Shown here piece by piece: positions 39,728 to 53,866 of a stretch of 64,000 bases of DNA. Source of the stretch: Rhodospirillales bacterium (lineage in GTDB: Bacteria > Pseudomonadota > Alphaproteobacteria > Rhodospirillales > Casp-alpha2); NCBI GenBank assembly GCA_017640505.1, contig JAEPQO010000004.1, positions 186,001 to 250,000 on the forward strand. The letters are read 5' to 3'. The position numbers and the translations under genes are program-made. Position 1 is the stretch's first letter, and every line of letters begins with the position of its first letter. The notes under the pieces were generated by a model. That model saw only the letters and a list, made by a program, of their open reading frames with translations. It searched no databases and was not told the origin of the DNA.

Positions 39728-40696
39728 TTATTCGGCGGCCGCCGCTTCCTGGTTCTCGTGCTCGGCCAGGAACTTCTCAGCCTCGAGCGCCGCCATGCAG
39801 CCGGTCCCGGCGGCGGTCACCGCCTGACGGTACACGCGGTCCTGAACGTCGCCGGCGGCGTACACGCCTTCGACGCTGGTCTGCGCCGTCCCCGGCTGGG
39901 TTTTGATGTAGTTGTCTTCCCACATGTCGAGCTGGCCGGCGAACAGGTTCGTGTTCGGGTCATGGCCGATGGCGATGAAGACTCCGTCGACGGCAATATC
40001 CTGCGTATCGCCGGACTTGGTATTCTTGAGACGTGCGCCGGTGACCCCCTTGCCGCCCTGCTCGCCCAGAATTTCTTCAAGCGTGTGGTCCCAGATTACC
40101 TCGATCTTCTCGTTCCGGAACAGGCGTTCCTGCATGATCTTTTCCGCGCGCAGCTCGTCGCGGCGATGCACCAGATAGACCTTGGTCGCATGGTTGGTCA
40201 GGTAAAGCGCCTCTTCGACCGCTGTGTTGCCGCCGCCGATCACGGCGACCTCCTTGCCGCGGTAGAAGAACCCGTCACAGGTCGCGCACGCGGAAACGCC
40301 GAAGCCCATGAACTTCTGTTCGCTTTCCAGACCGAGCCAGCGCGCGCTGGCGCCCGTCGCGATGATCAGAGTTTCGCCGAAATACTCGGCGCCGGAATCG
40401 CCGACGGCACGGAACGGCCGTTTCGACAGATCGACCTCGACGATGGTGTCCTCGATCATCTCGGTGCCGACGTGCTTGGCCTGCTCGTACATCTGCTCCA
40501 TCAGCCACGGCCCCTGGATGACCTCGGCGAAACCGGGGTAATTCTCGACCTCGGTGGTGATGGTGAGCTGTCCGCCCGGCTGGATACCCCGGATCAGAAC
40601 CGGTTCCAGGCTCGCCCGCGCCGCATAGATCGCGGCCGTATACCCGGCGGCGCCGGAACCGATGATCAGGACTTTGGTGTGGCGGGGCTCGGACAT
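39728..40696 (-). CDS. trxB: Thioredoxin-disulfide reductase
   Basis: A 322-residue flavoprotein with FAD-binding [16 protein letters not shown] at the N-terminus, the redox pair C137-A-T-C140 in [18 protein letters not shown]-binding [13 protein letters not shown], and the C-terminal [23 protein letters not shown]. It passes electrons from NADPH to thioredoxin. AGGAGAAAACC precedes the ATG. It is divergent from the Lrp-type regulator, with a 177-bp gap that contains a strong palindrome. Confidence 0.96.
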   Translation of the reverse strand: MSEPRHTKVLIIGSGAAGYTAAIYAARASLEPVLIRGIQPGGQLTITTEVENYPGFAEVIQGPWLMEQMYEQAKHVGTEMIEDTIVEVDLSKRPFRAVGDSGAEYFGETLIIATGASARWLGLESEQKFMGFGVSACATCDGFFYRGKEVAVIGGGNTAVEEALYLTNHATKVYLVHRRDELRAEKIMQERLFRNEKIEVIWDHTLEEILGEQGGKGVTGARLKNTKSGDTQDIAVDGVFIAIGHDPNTNLFAGQLDMWEDNYIKTQPGTAQTSVEGVYAAGDVQDRVYRQAVTAAGTGCMAALEAEKFLAEHENQEAAAAE

Positions 40697-40830
40697 GGTT
40701 TTCTCCTGCGGGGGCGTCGCGACATGGTTAATTCGGAAGTTTTCCTAAATAAGCCGAACCGCGCGCCGACGCAACGGACGGATGACGGCGTTTGCGGATA
40801 CGGCGGGCTCCACCGGGATACGCAATTATG

Positions 40831-40851
40831 TTGCGCAATATCATTGCGCAA
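40831..40851. promoter_or_regulatory. Palindromic operator upstream of the Lrp-type regulator
   Basis: TTGCGCAAT-ATC-ATTGCGCAA is a perfect 9-bp inverted repeat with a 3-bp centre. Its right arm contains TTGCGC (40844-40849), a possible -35 box, with GATACG at 40866-40871 as -10 (16-bp spacing). A protein bound here would block or reset that promoter, so it is a good autoregulatory site for the Lrp/AsnC protein encoded just downstream. It also faces the trxB promoter. Confidence 0.7.
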
Positions 40852-40873
40852 ATGCCCGTTTTGATGATACGAG

Positions 40874-41401
40874 ATGATTCAAAATCGGCACATCGAACAG
40901 GATACTCCGTTGCAAAAAGTAAAACTCGACGCCATCGACCTCCGGATTCTCCGCGACCTGCAGGATGACGGCCGGATCACCAATGTCGACCTTGCCGCCC
41001 GCGCCGGGATTTCGGCGCCGCCGTGCCTGAGGCGCGTGCGCGCGTTGGAAGAAGCCGGCTTCATCCATGGCTACCATGCCGAGATCGACGGCGGTCTCAT
41101 GGGCTACAAGGAAATGTTCTTCGCGCTTGTCGGGCTCGACAGCCAGTCACAAACCGTGCTCAAGGGCTTCGAGGACCTGATGGCCGAGTGGCCCGAAGTC
41201 CGCGAATGTCACATGGTCCGCGGTGGCGGCGATTTTCTGCTCAAGGTCGTGGCGCGTGACAAGGAACACCGCGACAAGCTGACCATGGGCATCACGTCCG
41301 CCGATCACGTCACCACGGTGACGACGCTGGAGACGATCCGCACGTCCAAGAACCAGCCCGGCGTGCCGGTCGACCCGGAAGCCGCCGACGAAGAGGACTA
41401 G
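40874..41401 (+). CDS. Lrp/AsnC-family transcriptional regulator
   Basis: A 163-175 residue Lrp/AsnC protein. LDAIDLRILRDLQDDGRITNVDLAARAGIS is the N-terminal helix-turn-helix, and the C-terminal RAM ligand-binding domain starts near GYKEMFFALVGLD. ATG 40874 lies at or before the predicted transcription start. A TTG at 40910, preceded by AGGA (8 bases away), gives the normal family N-terminus (QKVKLDAIDLRIL) and may be the true start. It is convergent with greA, 15 bp away. Lrp proteins sense amino acids; the targets here are unknown apart from likely self-control. Confidence 0.87.
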   Translation: MIQNRHIEQDTPLQKVKLDAIDLRILRDLQDDGRITNVDLAARAGISAPPCLRRVRALEEAGFIHGYHAEIDGGLMGYKEMFFALVGLDSQSQTVLKGFEDLMAEWPEVRECHMVRGGGDFLLKVVARDKEHRDKLTMGITSADHVTTVTTLETIRTSKNQPGVPVDPEAADEED

Positions 41402-41416
41402 GACCCGGCGCCCGGC

Positions 41417-41890
41417 TCAGGCCCAGTTGACCTCGCAGATTTCGTAGGATTTGCCGCCACCGGGCGTCGCCACTTCGACGACATCGCCGATGGTCTTGCC
41501 GATCAGCGCACGCGCCAGCGGCGACGTAACGGAGATCTTGCCCTCGTCCAGGTTGGCTTCGAGCGCGCCGACGATGCGGTACGTCGTTTCCTCGTCGGTG
41601 TCGGTATCGGCGACCAGAACGAACGCGCCGAATTTCACGGTGTCGCCCGTCATGTGCTGGGTGTCGATGGCTTCGGCGCGGCTGGTGACATCTTCCAGTT
41701 CGGCGATACGGCCTTCGATAAACCCTTGGCGTTCGCGCGCGGCATGGTATTCCGCGTTCTCCGAAAGATCGCCGTGTTCGCGTGCCTCGGCGATCGCCTT
41801 GATCACCGCCGGCCGCTCTTCGGACTTCAGGCGTCTCAGTTCCTGTTCAAGGGCCACAAGACCCTCGCGCGTCATCGGCACACGTTCCAT
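41417..41890 (-). CDS. greA: Transcription elongation factor GreA
   Basis: A 157-residue GreA. The N-terminal coiled coil carries the acidic tip ([19 protein letters not shown]) that reaches the RNA polymerase active site to trigger cleavage of backtracked RNA. The C-terminal FKBP-like domain ends in [23 protein letters not shown]. It follows carB on the same strand after 108 bp, a conserved order in alphaproteobacteria. GGGGGAAAT precedes the ATG. Confidence 0.96.
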   Translation of the reverse strand: MERVPMTREGLVALEQELRRLKSEERPAVIKAIAEAREHGDLSENAEYHAARERQGFIEGRIAELEDVTSRAEAIDTQHMTGDTVKFGAFVLVADTDTDEETTYRIVGALEANLDEGKISVTSPLARALIGKTIGDVVEVATPGGGKSYEICEVNWA

Positions 41891-41998
41891 ATTTCCCCCG
41901 GCCGGCAGACCCGGCCCTCCTCAAAATATTCCCGCTCAGAACGACATTTCGGATCACCAAGAGGCGATCACCGAAACGACATCATTTAAGGGAAAAGC

Positions 41999-45346
<3,348 letters not shown>

Positions 45347-45349
45347 GTC

Positions 45350-46549
45350 TTATTTCGCCTCGTCCATCAGATCGGTGAAGCGTTTGAACAGGTAATGACT
45401 GTCGGTCGGGCCGGGCGACGCTTCCGGGTGGTACTGGACGCTGAACACCGGGTGGCCTTCGAGGCGGACACCTTCGTTGGAGCCGTCGAACAGCGAGACG
45501 TGCGTCTCGACCACACCCTTCGGCAGGTTTTTCGCGTCGACCGCAAAGCCGTGGTTTTGACTGGTGATTTCGACCCGGCCGGTGGTCAGGTCCTTGACCG
45601 GCTGGTTCCCGCCGCGGTGGCCCTGGTGCATCTTGACCGTGGTGCAGCCGAGCGCACGGGCCAGAAGCTGGTGGCCGAGGCAGATGCCGAACACCGGCTT
45701 GCCGGTCTCGATCAGGTCGCGCAGCACAGGTTCGGCGTAGACGCCGGTGGCCGCCGGATCGCCCGGGCCGTTGGAGAGGAAGATGCCGTCCGGCTCGTGC
45801 GAGAGGATTTCGTCCGTCGACGCCGTCGCCGGCACCACGGTGACGTTGCAGCCGGCGCTGGCGAGACAGCGCAGGATGTTGCGCTTAATGCCGTAATCGA
45901 TGGCGACAACGTTGTATTTCGGGTTTTCCAACGCCCCGTAACCGTCTTCGATGGTCCAGGTCGTTTCCGACCAGTGATAGGTCTGGTGGCAGGTGACTTC
46001 CTTGGCGAGGTCCATGCCTTCGAGGCCGGGCCAGGCCTTGGCCTTCTCGACCAGCGCCGGAATATCGAAGTCGCCGTCGGGCGCATGCACGATGACGCCG
46101 GTCGGCGCGCCACCGTCCCGGATCTTGCGGGTCAGGCGCCGCGTGTCGACACCCGAGATGCCGGGCAGGTCCATCGACTTGAGCCAGGCGTCCAGGTGCT
46201 GGGTCGCGCGCCAGTTGGCGGGCTCGGTGATGTCGGCCCTTAAAATACAACCCCGGGCGGCCGGGGTTATGGTTTCGATGTCTTCGGGGTTGGTGCCCAC
46301 GTTGCCGATGTGCGGGAACGTGAAGGTAATGATCTGACCCGCGTAACTGGGGTCGGTCATGATTTCCTGGTATCCGGTGATCGAGGTGTTGAAGCACACC
46401 TCGCCGACCGCCTCGCCGGCGGCGCCGACGCCGCGGCCCCAGAACACCGATCCATCCGCCAAGACGACGGCAGCGGTCGCGCCATGCGGCGCGCGCAAAG
46501 ACTCCGCACCCTTGTGATCGGGCGCAGTTGTTTCTACTTTTTGTGTCAC
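45350..46549 (-). CDS. carA: Carbamoyl-phosphate synthase small (glutaminase) subunit
   Basis: A 399-residue protein. The N-terminal CarA domain includes FNTSITGYQEIMTDPSYAGQI, and the class I glutamine amidotransferase domain has the nucleophile Cys in GICLGHQLLARA and the His/Glu pair in VQYHPEASPGP. It supplies ammonia to CarB. GTG at 46549 (TQKVETTAPD) is chosen because the promoter lies at 46587-46615, so the longer in-frame extension up to 46615 cannot be transcribed. Confidence 0.95.
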   Translation of the reverse strand: MTQKVETTAPDHKGAESLRAPHGATAAVVLADGSVFWGRGVGAAGEAVGEVCFNTSITGYQEIMTDPSYAGQIITFTFPHIGNVGTNPEDIETITPAARGCILRADITEPANWRATQHLDAWLKSMDLPGISGVDTRRLTRKIRDGGAPTGVIVHAPDGDFDIPALVEKAKAWPGLEGMDLAKEVTCHQTYHWSETTWTIEDGYGALENPKYNVVAIDYGIKRNILRCLASAGCNVTVVPATASTDEILSHEPDGIFLSNGPGDPAATGVYAEPVLRDLIETGKPVFGICLGHQLLARALGCTTVKMHQGHRGGNQPVKDLTTGRVEITSQNHGFAVDAKNLPKGVVETHVSLFDGSNEGVRLEGHPVFSVQYHPEASPGPTDSHYLFKRFTDLMDEAK

Positions 46550-46586
46550 GATATTTGCCAGCCGGGTCCGGTTTTGACTGGCAGAG

Positions 46587-46615
46587 TAGATACGCAAAGG
46601 CCCACGCCGCGTCAA
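46587..46615 (-). promoter_or_regulatory. Sigma-70-type promoter of carAB
   Basis: On the minus strand TTGACG (46615-46610) and TATCTA (46592-46587) are separated by exactly 17 bases, ending about 38 bp before the carA GTG. This is one of the best promoter matches in the window. Confidence 0.7.
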
Positions 46616-46673
46616 GAGGATGCGGGAATTATTTTAATCGTTTTAAATCAGTGCGTTACGAATTTTTATCCGG

Positions 46674-46700
46674 TTGTCACTGGTGCCCCGATGCTATAAC
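46674..46700 (+). promoter_or_regulatory. Possible promoter of yqeY
   Basis: TTGTCA at 46674-46679 and TATAAC at 46695-46700 lie 15 bases apart, 34 bp before the yqeY ATG. The spacing is short, so strength is uncertain, but both boxes are good matches. Confidence 0.45.
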
Positions 46701-46734
46701 GTCCGGGCCGCTCGACAAATGAGGGGAAGATTCC

Positions 46735-47193
46735 ATGCTTCGACAGCAGTTGAATGACATGCTCAAGGACGCCATGCGCGCCAAGGAAGAACGCAAGGTG
46801 TCGACCATCCGCCTGATCAACGCGGCGCTCAAGGACCGCGATATCCAGGCCCGCGCCAAGGGTAACACCGACGGTATTTCGGAAGACGAAATCCTCGGTC
46901 TGCTGCAATCCATGGTGAAACAGCGCCGCGACAGCATCGAGGCCTATTCCAAGGGCGGCCGTCCCGACCTGGCGCAACAGGAATCGGAAGAGATTTCGTG
47001 CATCGAGGCGTTCCTGCCGCAGCAGCTTTCCGCCGACGAACAGGATGCCGCCATCGACGAAGCCGTGACCAAGTCCGGTGCCGAGAGCATCAAGGACATG
47101 GGTAAGGTGATGGCGTACCTGAAGGAGCACTATGCGGGACGCATGGACTTCTCGAAGGCCGCTGGCACCGTGAAAGCCAAGCTGGGCGCCTGA
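46735..47193 (+). CDS. yqeY: GatB/YqeY-domain protein
   Basis: A 152-residue YqeY protein. Its helical domain, homologous to the C-terminal tRNA-binding part of amidotransferase GatB, runs through the whole chain (STIRLINAALKDRDIQAR, SIEAYSKGGRPDLAQQE, GKVMAYLKEHYAGRMDFSKA). Its role is thought to be tRNA-linked but is not established. It sits between carA (divergent) and dnaG, as in many alphaproteobacteria. Confidence 0.93.
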   Translation: MLRQQLNDMLKDAMRAKEERKVSTIRLINAALKDRDIQARAKGNTDGISEDEILGLLQSMVKQRRDSIEAYSKGGRPDLAQQESEEISCIEAFLPQQLSADEQDAAIDEAVTKSGAESIKDMGKVMAYLKEHYAGRMDFSKAAGTVKAKLGA

Positions 47194-47204
47194 TCCGATA
47201 TTTT

Positions 47205-47275
47205 GTCATTCCCGCGAAAGCGGGAACCCAAAAAAACCGACGGAGCCACTGGGTCCCCGCCTTCGCGGGGATGAC
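47205..47275. repeat. 71-bp intergenic repeat with 26-nt inverted ends
   Basis: The ends are matching 26-nt blocks (47205-47230 and 47250-47275), each itself a hairpin: TTCCCGC-GAAA-GCGGGAA and TCCCCGC-CTTC-GCGGGGA, bordered by GTCAT and ATGAC. This GTCATTCCCGCGAAAGCGGGAA form is a widespread dispersed repeat of proteobacteria. It lies 11 bp after yqeY and could act as its terminator or stabiliser. Confidence 0.85.
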
Positions 47276-47386
47276 GGCGTGGTATCTGTGGATGAAATTG
47301 GGATAACTGATCGATTCCGCGCGATCCGCGCCCTTCCACGGCGGCCCGCCCGGGAGTAGATTAATCCGTTCACCTGCGGAGCCGCC

Positions 47387-49201
47387 ATGAGCACCTTTAC
47401 CCCCGAGTTTCTGGACGAGATCAGACGGCGCGTGTCGATCTCCGACGTTGTCGGGCGCACGGTCAGGCTCAAGGAGCGTGCACGGGGCGACTTCTGGGGC
47501 CTGTCGCCGTTCACCAAGGAAAAGACGCCGAGCTTCCATGTTCTAGAGGACAAGGGATTTTACAAGTGCTTCTCGACACAGAACTCTGGTGACATCTTCA
47601 CCTTCCTGATCGAGGTCGAAGGCATGAGCTTTCCGGAAGCCGTCGAACAGTTGGCGGCCGAAGCAGGGCTCGAGATGCCGCGCGATACGCCCGAGGAAAA
47701 GCAGCGCTACGAAAAGCGCAAGACGCTTGCCGATGTCAACGAGGCGGCAGCCAAGTTCTTCGAGAAGATGCTGCGCATGCCGGAAGGGCGCGGCGCGCTC
47801 GAGTACCTGAAGAAACGCGGTCTCGACGATGCCACCATCCGCACCTGGCGGCTGGGCTTTGCCCCCGATGCCCGGGGCGCGCTGAAAGCCGCGCTCGGCC
47901 GCGAAAACATCGCCAAAGAGCTGATGATCGAGGCCGGCCTGTTGCGGGTGCCGGATAACGGCGATCCCTACGACTGGTTCCGCGGCCGGGTGATGTTCCC
48001 GATCCAGGACCGGCGCGGCGGGGTTATCGGTTTCGGCGGGCGTATCCTCGGCGACGGTGAGCCCAAATACCTGAACAGCCCGGAAACGCCGCTGTTCCAG
48101 AAACGCTATGCCCTTTACGGCCTGCACATGGCGGCCGCCCCGGCGCGCAAGGCGGGTCGCATCATCGTCTGCGAGGGCTACATGGACGTGATCGGGCTTG
48201 CGCTGGCCGGTTACGACAACGCGGTCGCGCCGCTGGGTACGGCGTTGACCGAAGACCAGCTCAAGGATCTCTGGCGCGTGGTGCGCGAGCCGGTGATGTG
48301 CTTCGACGGTGACGAGGCCGGCCAGCGCGCCGCCTTCCGCGCCGCCGAACGCGCCTTGCCGATCATACAGGCGGGCCAGGCGCTGCGGTTTGCGATCCTG
48401 CCCAAGGGCGAGGACCCGGACAGCCTCGTCCGTTCGCAGGGCAGAAAAGCGTTCGAAGACGTGCTGGCGGGGGCCCTGCCGCTCTCTGAAATGATCTGGC
48501 GCGAGATCACCCAGGGGCGCATGCCCAATACGCCGGAAGACCGCGCCGACGTGCAGCAGAAACTGGACCAGCGCGCGCGCGATATCTCGGATGCCACGTT
48601 CCGGCGGCATTTTTCCGACTTCTTCTCACGCAAACTCTGGGGTGAACGCGGCGCCCAGCCGCAGGGGCGCGGCGGCGGTACGCGGCCGTTCACGCCGCGC
48701 AAGGGTTTCGGCAAGACCAAGGTGGAAGGCGCCGTCATGGCGGATGCGCGCAGCGAAACCAGCAGCATCACGCCCGCCGACGTGCTCCGGGAACGTATTT
48801 TGCTCTCGACCCTGATCAACCATCCCGAGATATTCGATGAAGTTGAAGAACGCCTTGGAATGCTTGAGTTTTCAGCGGTCGAGCTTGACAATTTGCGCCA
48901 GCAGGTCTTAAACACCCTCGCCCGGCATGAAAGCCTTGACTCCGAGGGACTTCGAAACCACCTCTCGGAGGAAGGATTTCATGTCGAAATCGGCATGCTT
49001 TTGAGCAAAAACGTCTATATGCACGCCCGGTTCGCAAGACCGGACAGCGACGTTAAAGAGGCTCTGGACGGGTGGCGCGACACCTGGGAGAGACTCACCG
49101 CGAAGGCCCACGACGGGGAGTTGCGTCAGGCCGAAGCGGCGTTGGGGGAAGACACAACGGAACTGACTTTCGGCCGAATGAAGGCGCTGAAGGTCAACTG
49201 A
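47387..49201 (+). CDS. dnaG: DNA primase with degenerate zinc-binding site
   Basis: A 604-residue DnaG. The N-terminal zinc-ribbon region (1-95) is recognisable by EKTPSFHV and SGDIFTFL, but three of the four usual metal ligands are gone: GLS40PFT43 replaces GLCPFH, and C61FST64 replaces CFGC. The RNA polymerase core follows (YDWFRGRVMFPIQD, GFGGRIL), with the TOPRIM motifs CEGYMDV and CFDGDEAG intact. The C-terminal 150 residues form the helicase-binding domain. It makes RNA primers at replication forks. Only 53 bp separate it from rpoD, so the macromolecular-synthesis order dnaG-rpoD is kept. Confidence 0.95.
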   Translation: MSTFTPEFLDEIRRRVSISDVVGRTVRLKERARGDFWGLSPFTKEKTPSFHVLEDKGFYKCFSTQNSGDIFTFLIEVEGMSFPEAVEQLAAEAGLEMPRDTPEEKQRYEKRKTLADVNEAAAKFFEKMLRMPEGRGALEYLKKRGLDDATIRTWRLGFAPDARGALKAALGRENIAKELMIEAGLLRVPDNGDPYDWFRGRVMFPIQDRRGGVIGFGGRILGDGEPKYLNSPETPLFQKRYALYGLHMAAAPARKAGRIIVCEGYMDVIGLALAGYDNAVAPLGTALTEDQLKDLWRVVREPVMCFDGDEAGQRAAFRAAERALPIIQAGQALRFAILPKGEDPDSLVRSQGRKAFEDVLAGALPLSEMIWREITQGRMPNTPEDRADVQQKLDQRARDISDATFRRHFSDFFSRKLWGERGAQPQGRGGGTRPFTPRKGFGKTKVEGAVMADARSETSSITPADVLRERILLSTLINHPEIFDEVEERLGMLEFSAVELDNLRQQVLNTLARHESLDSEGLRNHLSEEGFHVEIGMLLSKNVYMHARFARPDSDVKEALDGWRDTWERLTAKAHDGELRQAEAALGEDTTELTFGRMKALKVN

Positions 49202-49254
49202 ATTTGGGGTCGCCGGTCGCCGTCACGGCACCGGACGTGTAGGGGTTTTATAGA

Positions 49255-51303
<2,049 letters not shown>

Positions 51304-51328
51304 GTTTTTCGGAACGAAACCGTTTTCG

Positions 51329-51358
51329 GGCCCCGTCGCACCAGCGGCGGGGCCTTTT
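51329..51358 (+). terminator. Intrinsic terminator after rpoD
   Basis: GGCCCCGTCGC (51329-51339) pairs with GCGGCGGGGCC (51344-51354) across a 4-base loop, with one T-G pair, followed by TTTT. It lies 26 bp after the rpoD stop and ends just before the convergent kinase gene stop. Confidence 0.9.
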
Positions 51359-51359
51359 C

Positions 51360-53708
51360 CTATCCGGAGGCGGCGCGGGTCGGGTGCGCGGTAATGCCGA
51401 CGGCCGCGTTGCGCGGGAAACTCACCGTCACCGTGGTGCCTTCCCCGAGCGTGCTGACGATATGTAATTCGCCGACGTGACTGTCGATCAGCGCCTTCAC
51501 GATCGCCAGACCGAGCCCGGCGCCTTCCTGCGCCTTGTGCGGGTCCGACGTCGCCTGGGTAAAAGGTTTCGTCACGTCGCGAAGACGGTCGGCGGGAATG
51601 CCGGCCCCGGTGTCGCTGACATCGATCATGCAGTAATCGTCCGTTTCACGCGCCGAGATGGTCACGCGCCCCCCTGCCGCGGTGAATTTAACGGCATTTG
51701 ACAAAAGGTTCAGAATGATCTGGGAAACCGCCCGGCTGTCACCGCGTAGCGGCGCCAGCCCGTCGGGGATATCCCGAACAAGCTCGATGCCGCCGAGAAT
51801 TTCCGCACGCTCGAAACTGGTGACGCAGTTCTCGACGGCTTCGCGGACGTCGATCTCCTCAACATCGAGGTGCAACTCACCGGACTCGATCGCCGCGATA
51901 TCCAGCACGTCGTCAACCAGCGACAGCATATGCCTGGCGCTGAACAGGATATTGCCGACGTAATTGTCGTATGTGTCCGAGCCCAGGGGGCCGAAGTACC
52001 GCTCCCGCATCATTTCAGAGAACCCGAGGATCGCGTTCAGCGGCGTTCGGAACTCATGGCTCAGTTTGGCCATGAATTCGGACTTCGCACTGTTCGCCAG
52101 TTCCGCCTCTTCAAGCGCGTGCTGTAATCTTTTGGTGGCGCTCTTGAGGACTGTCATGTCGCGGCCGACCCCCCTGTACCCTTTGAAAGCGCCGGCCTGG
52201 TCGACCACCGGCTTGCCGCTGATGCTGATATCGCGGGTTTCGCCATCCGGACGGGTCCAAACCATCTCGAAATTCGCGAACGGCTCGCGGCGGGCGAGTT
52301 GGCCGACATGATTTCGCCATTTCGGCGATTCGAACACCTCTTTGCCTTCAAACAGTTCCTGCCGGGATTTGCCGAGAATTTGCTTGGCGCGAAGTCCGAA
52401 CGTCTCTTCCACGCCGTCGGAGATATAGCTGAACCGCAGGTTTTCATCCGACTCCCAGAACCAGTCCGCACCCAGCGAAGCGAACTCGCGAAACCGCTCT
52501 TCATTTTCGATCAAGGCGCTTTCCGCGGTTTTGCGGCGCGCGATCGAGCGCAGCAGCGCAACGATGATGACGATTAGCAGCGCGAATACAGCGAGCGCAC
52601 TCCAGATTTCGGTTCTGAACTCGTCGTAGATGGATCGCGGCCGGTTCTGCACAATGGCGCCTTCGGGCAGATCGCCCATATCGATCCCCAGTCGCTTCAT
52701 CACGTCATACTCGAAGACGTAGTGCGTTGGCGCATCCTGCAGGGGGATCGCGCGCGGATCTTCGCCATCAAGAACACGTACCCCCAGGTTCGCCGCCATC
52801 AATCCCTGTTCCCGGGCGGTGCTCAGTTTGCCGCCCAGACCGATGCCGCCGTTCGTCGTCGCCTGCCAGAAATGGAACATGGGGGCCGGCGAGACGTCAG
52901 TGATCACGTCGCGAACGTCGTTGTACGACCTGAATGTCCCCGTCTCATCGAACGCATAGGCGAAACTGAAGACGATGTCGTCCGGTGAAATCCGTTTTGC
53001 GATCTCGACGATATCCTCGAACGGCCTATCCAGATGGAACTCAACCTCGACATCGCTTTTCGAGTTCTCGAAGTAGTCTTGCGCCAGGCGCGGACCGGCA
53101 CCGCTCATCCTCTTGTTGCCGAATATGACGATCTTCTTCGCATCCGGGCGCAACTGACGTGCGAGGTCGATCGTCGGCTTGTAGTCCCGCAGCTCCTTGA
53201 CTCCGGTAAACGCCATCCCGGGGGGGAACGCGATGTCATCCAATCCATACACATCGCTGAAGATCACGGGCGTTCCCGCGAACAGCTCGTTGTATTTGAG
53301 GGCGACGAACTTCAGGGCATCGGTATCGGTCGTCACGATCAGGTCGAACTTCCGTCCGCCATGACGCCATATCAGATAGTCGGCAAACCTGTCATAGTCG
53401 TACGGTGCGGGCTGCGTAACGACGTCCATTTGCTCCATGGAAACGGACGCATCGATCCCGGCTTTCCGAATGCCTTGCATGAAGCCTTCGACCTGACCGT
53501 CCGTCCACGACATGCCCCAGTGGTAGGAATGGATCATCAGGATCCGCTTGGTGTCTTCCCTGGCATGCAGGACCGACGAAAAACTCACCGCGAAAAACAG
53601 GGCCAGAAAGCACATCCGGAGGCGCGAACGAGAGAACCCGAATGCGCGTGCGAGGGCCCGTCGGCAGCGCCCACGCCCAGTCGTGCCGGCATCGATCATG
53701 ATGTTCAC
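51360..53708 (-). CDS. Sensor histidine kinase with ABC-substrate-binding-like periplasmic domain
   Basis: A 782-residue membrane kinase. After a signal/anchor helix (about 30-48) comes a periplasmic domain of about 300 residues resembling the ABC_sub_bind (PF04392-like) family (RILMIHSYHWGMSWTDGQVEGF, KKIVIFGNKRMSGAG). A second helix (about 370-392) follows, then a PAS domain (EERFREFASLGADWFWESDENLRF), the HisKA box with phospho-acceptor H551 (SHEFRTPLN), and the ATPase motifs NLLSNAVKF, DTGAGIP and GAGLGLAIV. No receiver domain or partner response regulator gene is adjacent. GTG at 53708 is the likely start. It may sense a small extracellular solute through the binding domain. Confidence 0.88.
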   Translation of the reverse strand: MNIMIDAGTTGRGRCRRALARAFGFSRSRLRMCFLALFFAVSFSSVLHAREDTKRILMIHSYHWGMSWTDGQVEGFMQGIRKAGIDASVSMEQMDVVTQPAPYDYDRFADYLIWRHGGRKFDLIVTTDTDALKFVALKYNELFAGTPVIFSDVYGLDDIAFPPGMAFTGVKELRDYKPTIDLARQLRPDAKKIVIFGNKRMSGAGPRLAQDYFENSKSDVEVEFHLDRPFEDIVEIAKRISPDDIVFSFAYAFDETGTFRSYNDVRDVITDVSPAPMFHFWQATTNGGIGLGGKLSTAREQGLMAANLGVRVLDGEDPRAIPLQDAPTHYVFEYDVMKRLGIDMGDLPEGAIVQNRPRSIYDEFRTEIWSALAVFALLIVIIVALLRSIARRKTAESALIENEERFREFASLGADWFWESDENLRFSYISDGVEETFGLRAKQILGKSRQELFEGKEVFESPKWRNHVGQLARREPFANFEMVWTRPDGETRDISISGKPVVDQAGAFKGYRGVGRDMTVLKSATKRLQHALEEAELANSAKSEFMAKLSHEFRTPLNAILGFSEMMRERYFGPLGSDTYDNYVGNILFSARHMLSLVDDVLDIAAIESGELHLDVEEIDVREAVENCVTSFERAEILGGIELVRDIPDGLAPLRGDSRAVSQIILNLLSNAVKFTAAGGRVTISARETDDYCMIDVSDTGAGIPADRLRDVTKPFTQATSDPHKAQEGAGLGLAIVKALIDSHVGELHIVSTLGEGTTVTVSFPRNAAVGITAHPTRAASG

Positions 53709-53815
53709 GATGATCCCACCCGGATGTTTTCCTCAAACGAATTATTTCACTATTCAGCATCGTCGGCCACCGACACATAATAAATTGTGAATACTACTTA
53801 GGCGCAGATACACAG

Positions 53816-53842
53816 AAAAACCGGCGCCCAAAGGCGCCGGTT
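53816..53842 (-). terminator. Terminator after the first ABC binding-protein gene
   Basis: AACCGGCGCC (53819-53828) and GGCGCCGGTT (53833-53842) form a perfect 10-bp stem with a 4-base loop. On the minus strand the T-run of the last stem arm and the next bases (AAAAA on plus at 53816-53820) complete an intrinsic terminator 24 bp after the gene stop. Confidence 0.9.
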
Positions 53843-53866
53843 CAATTTTCAGTCTTCACTGGAGGA

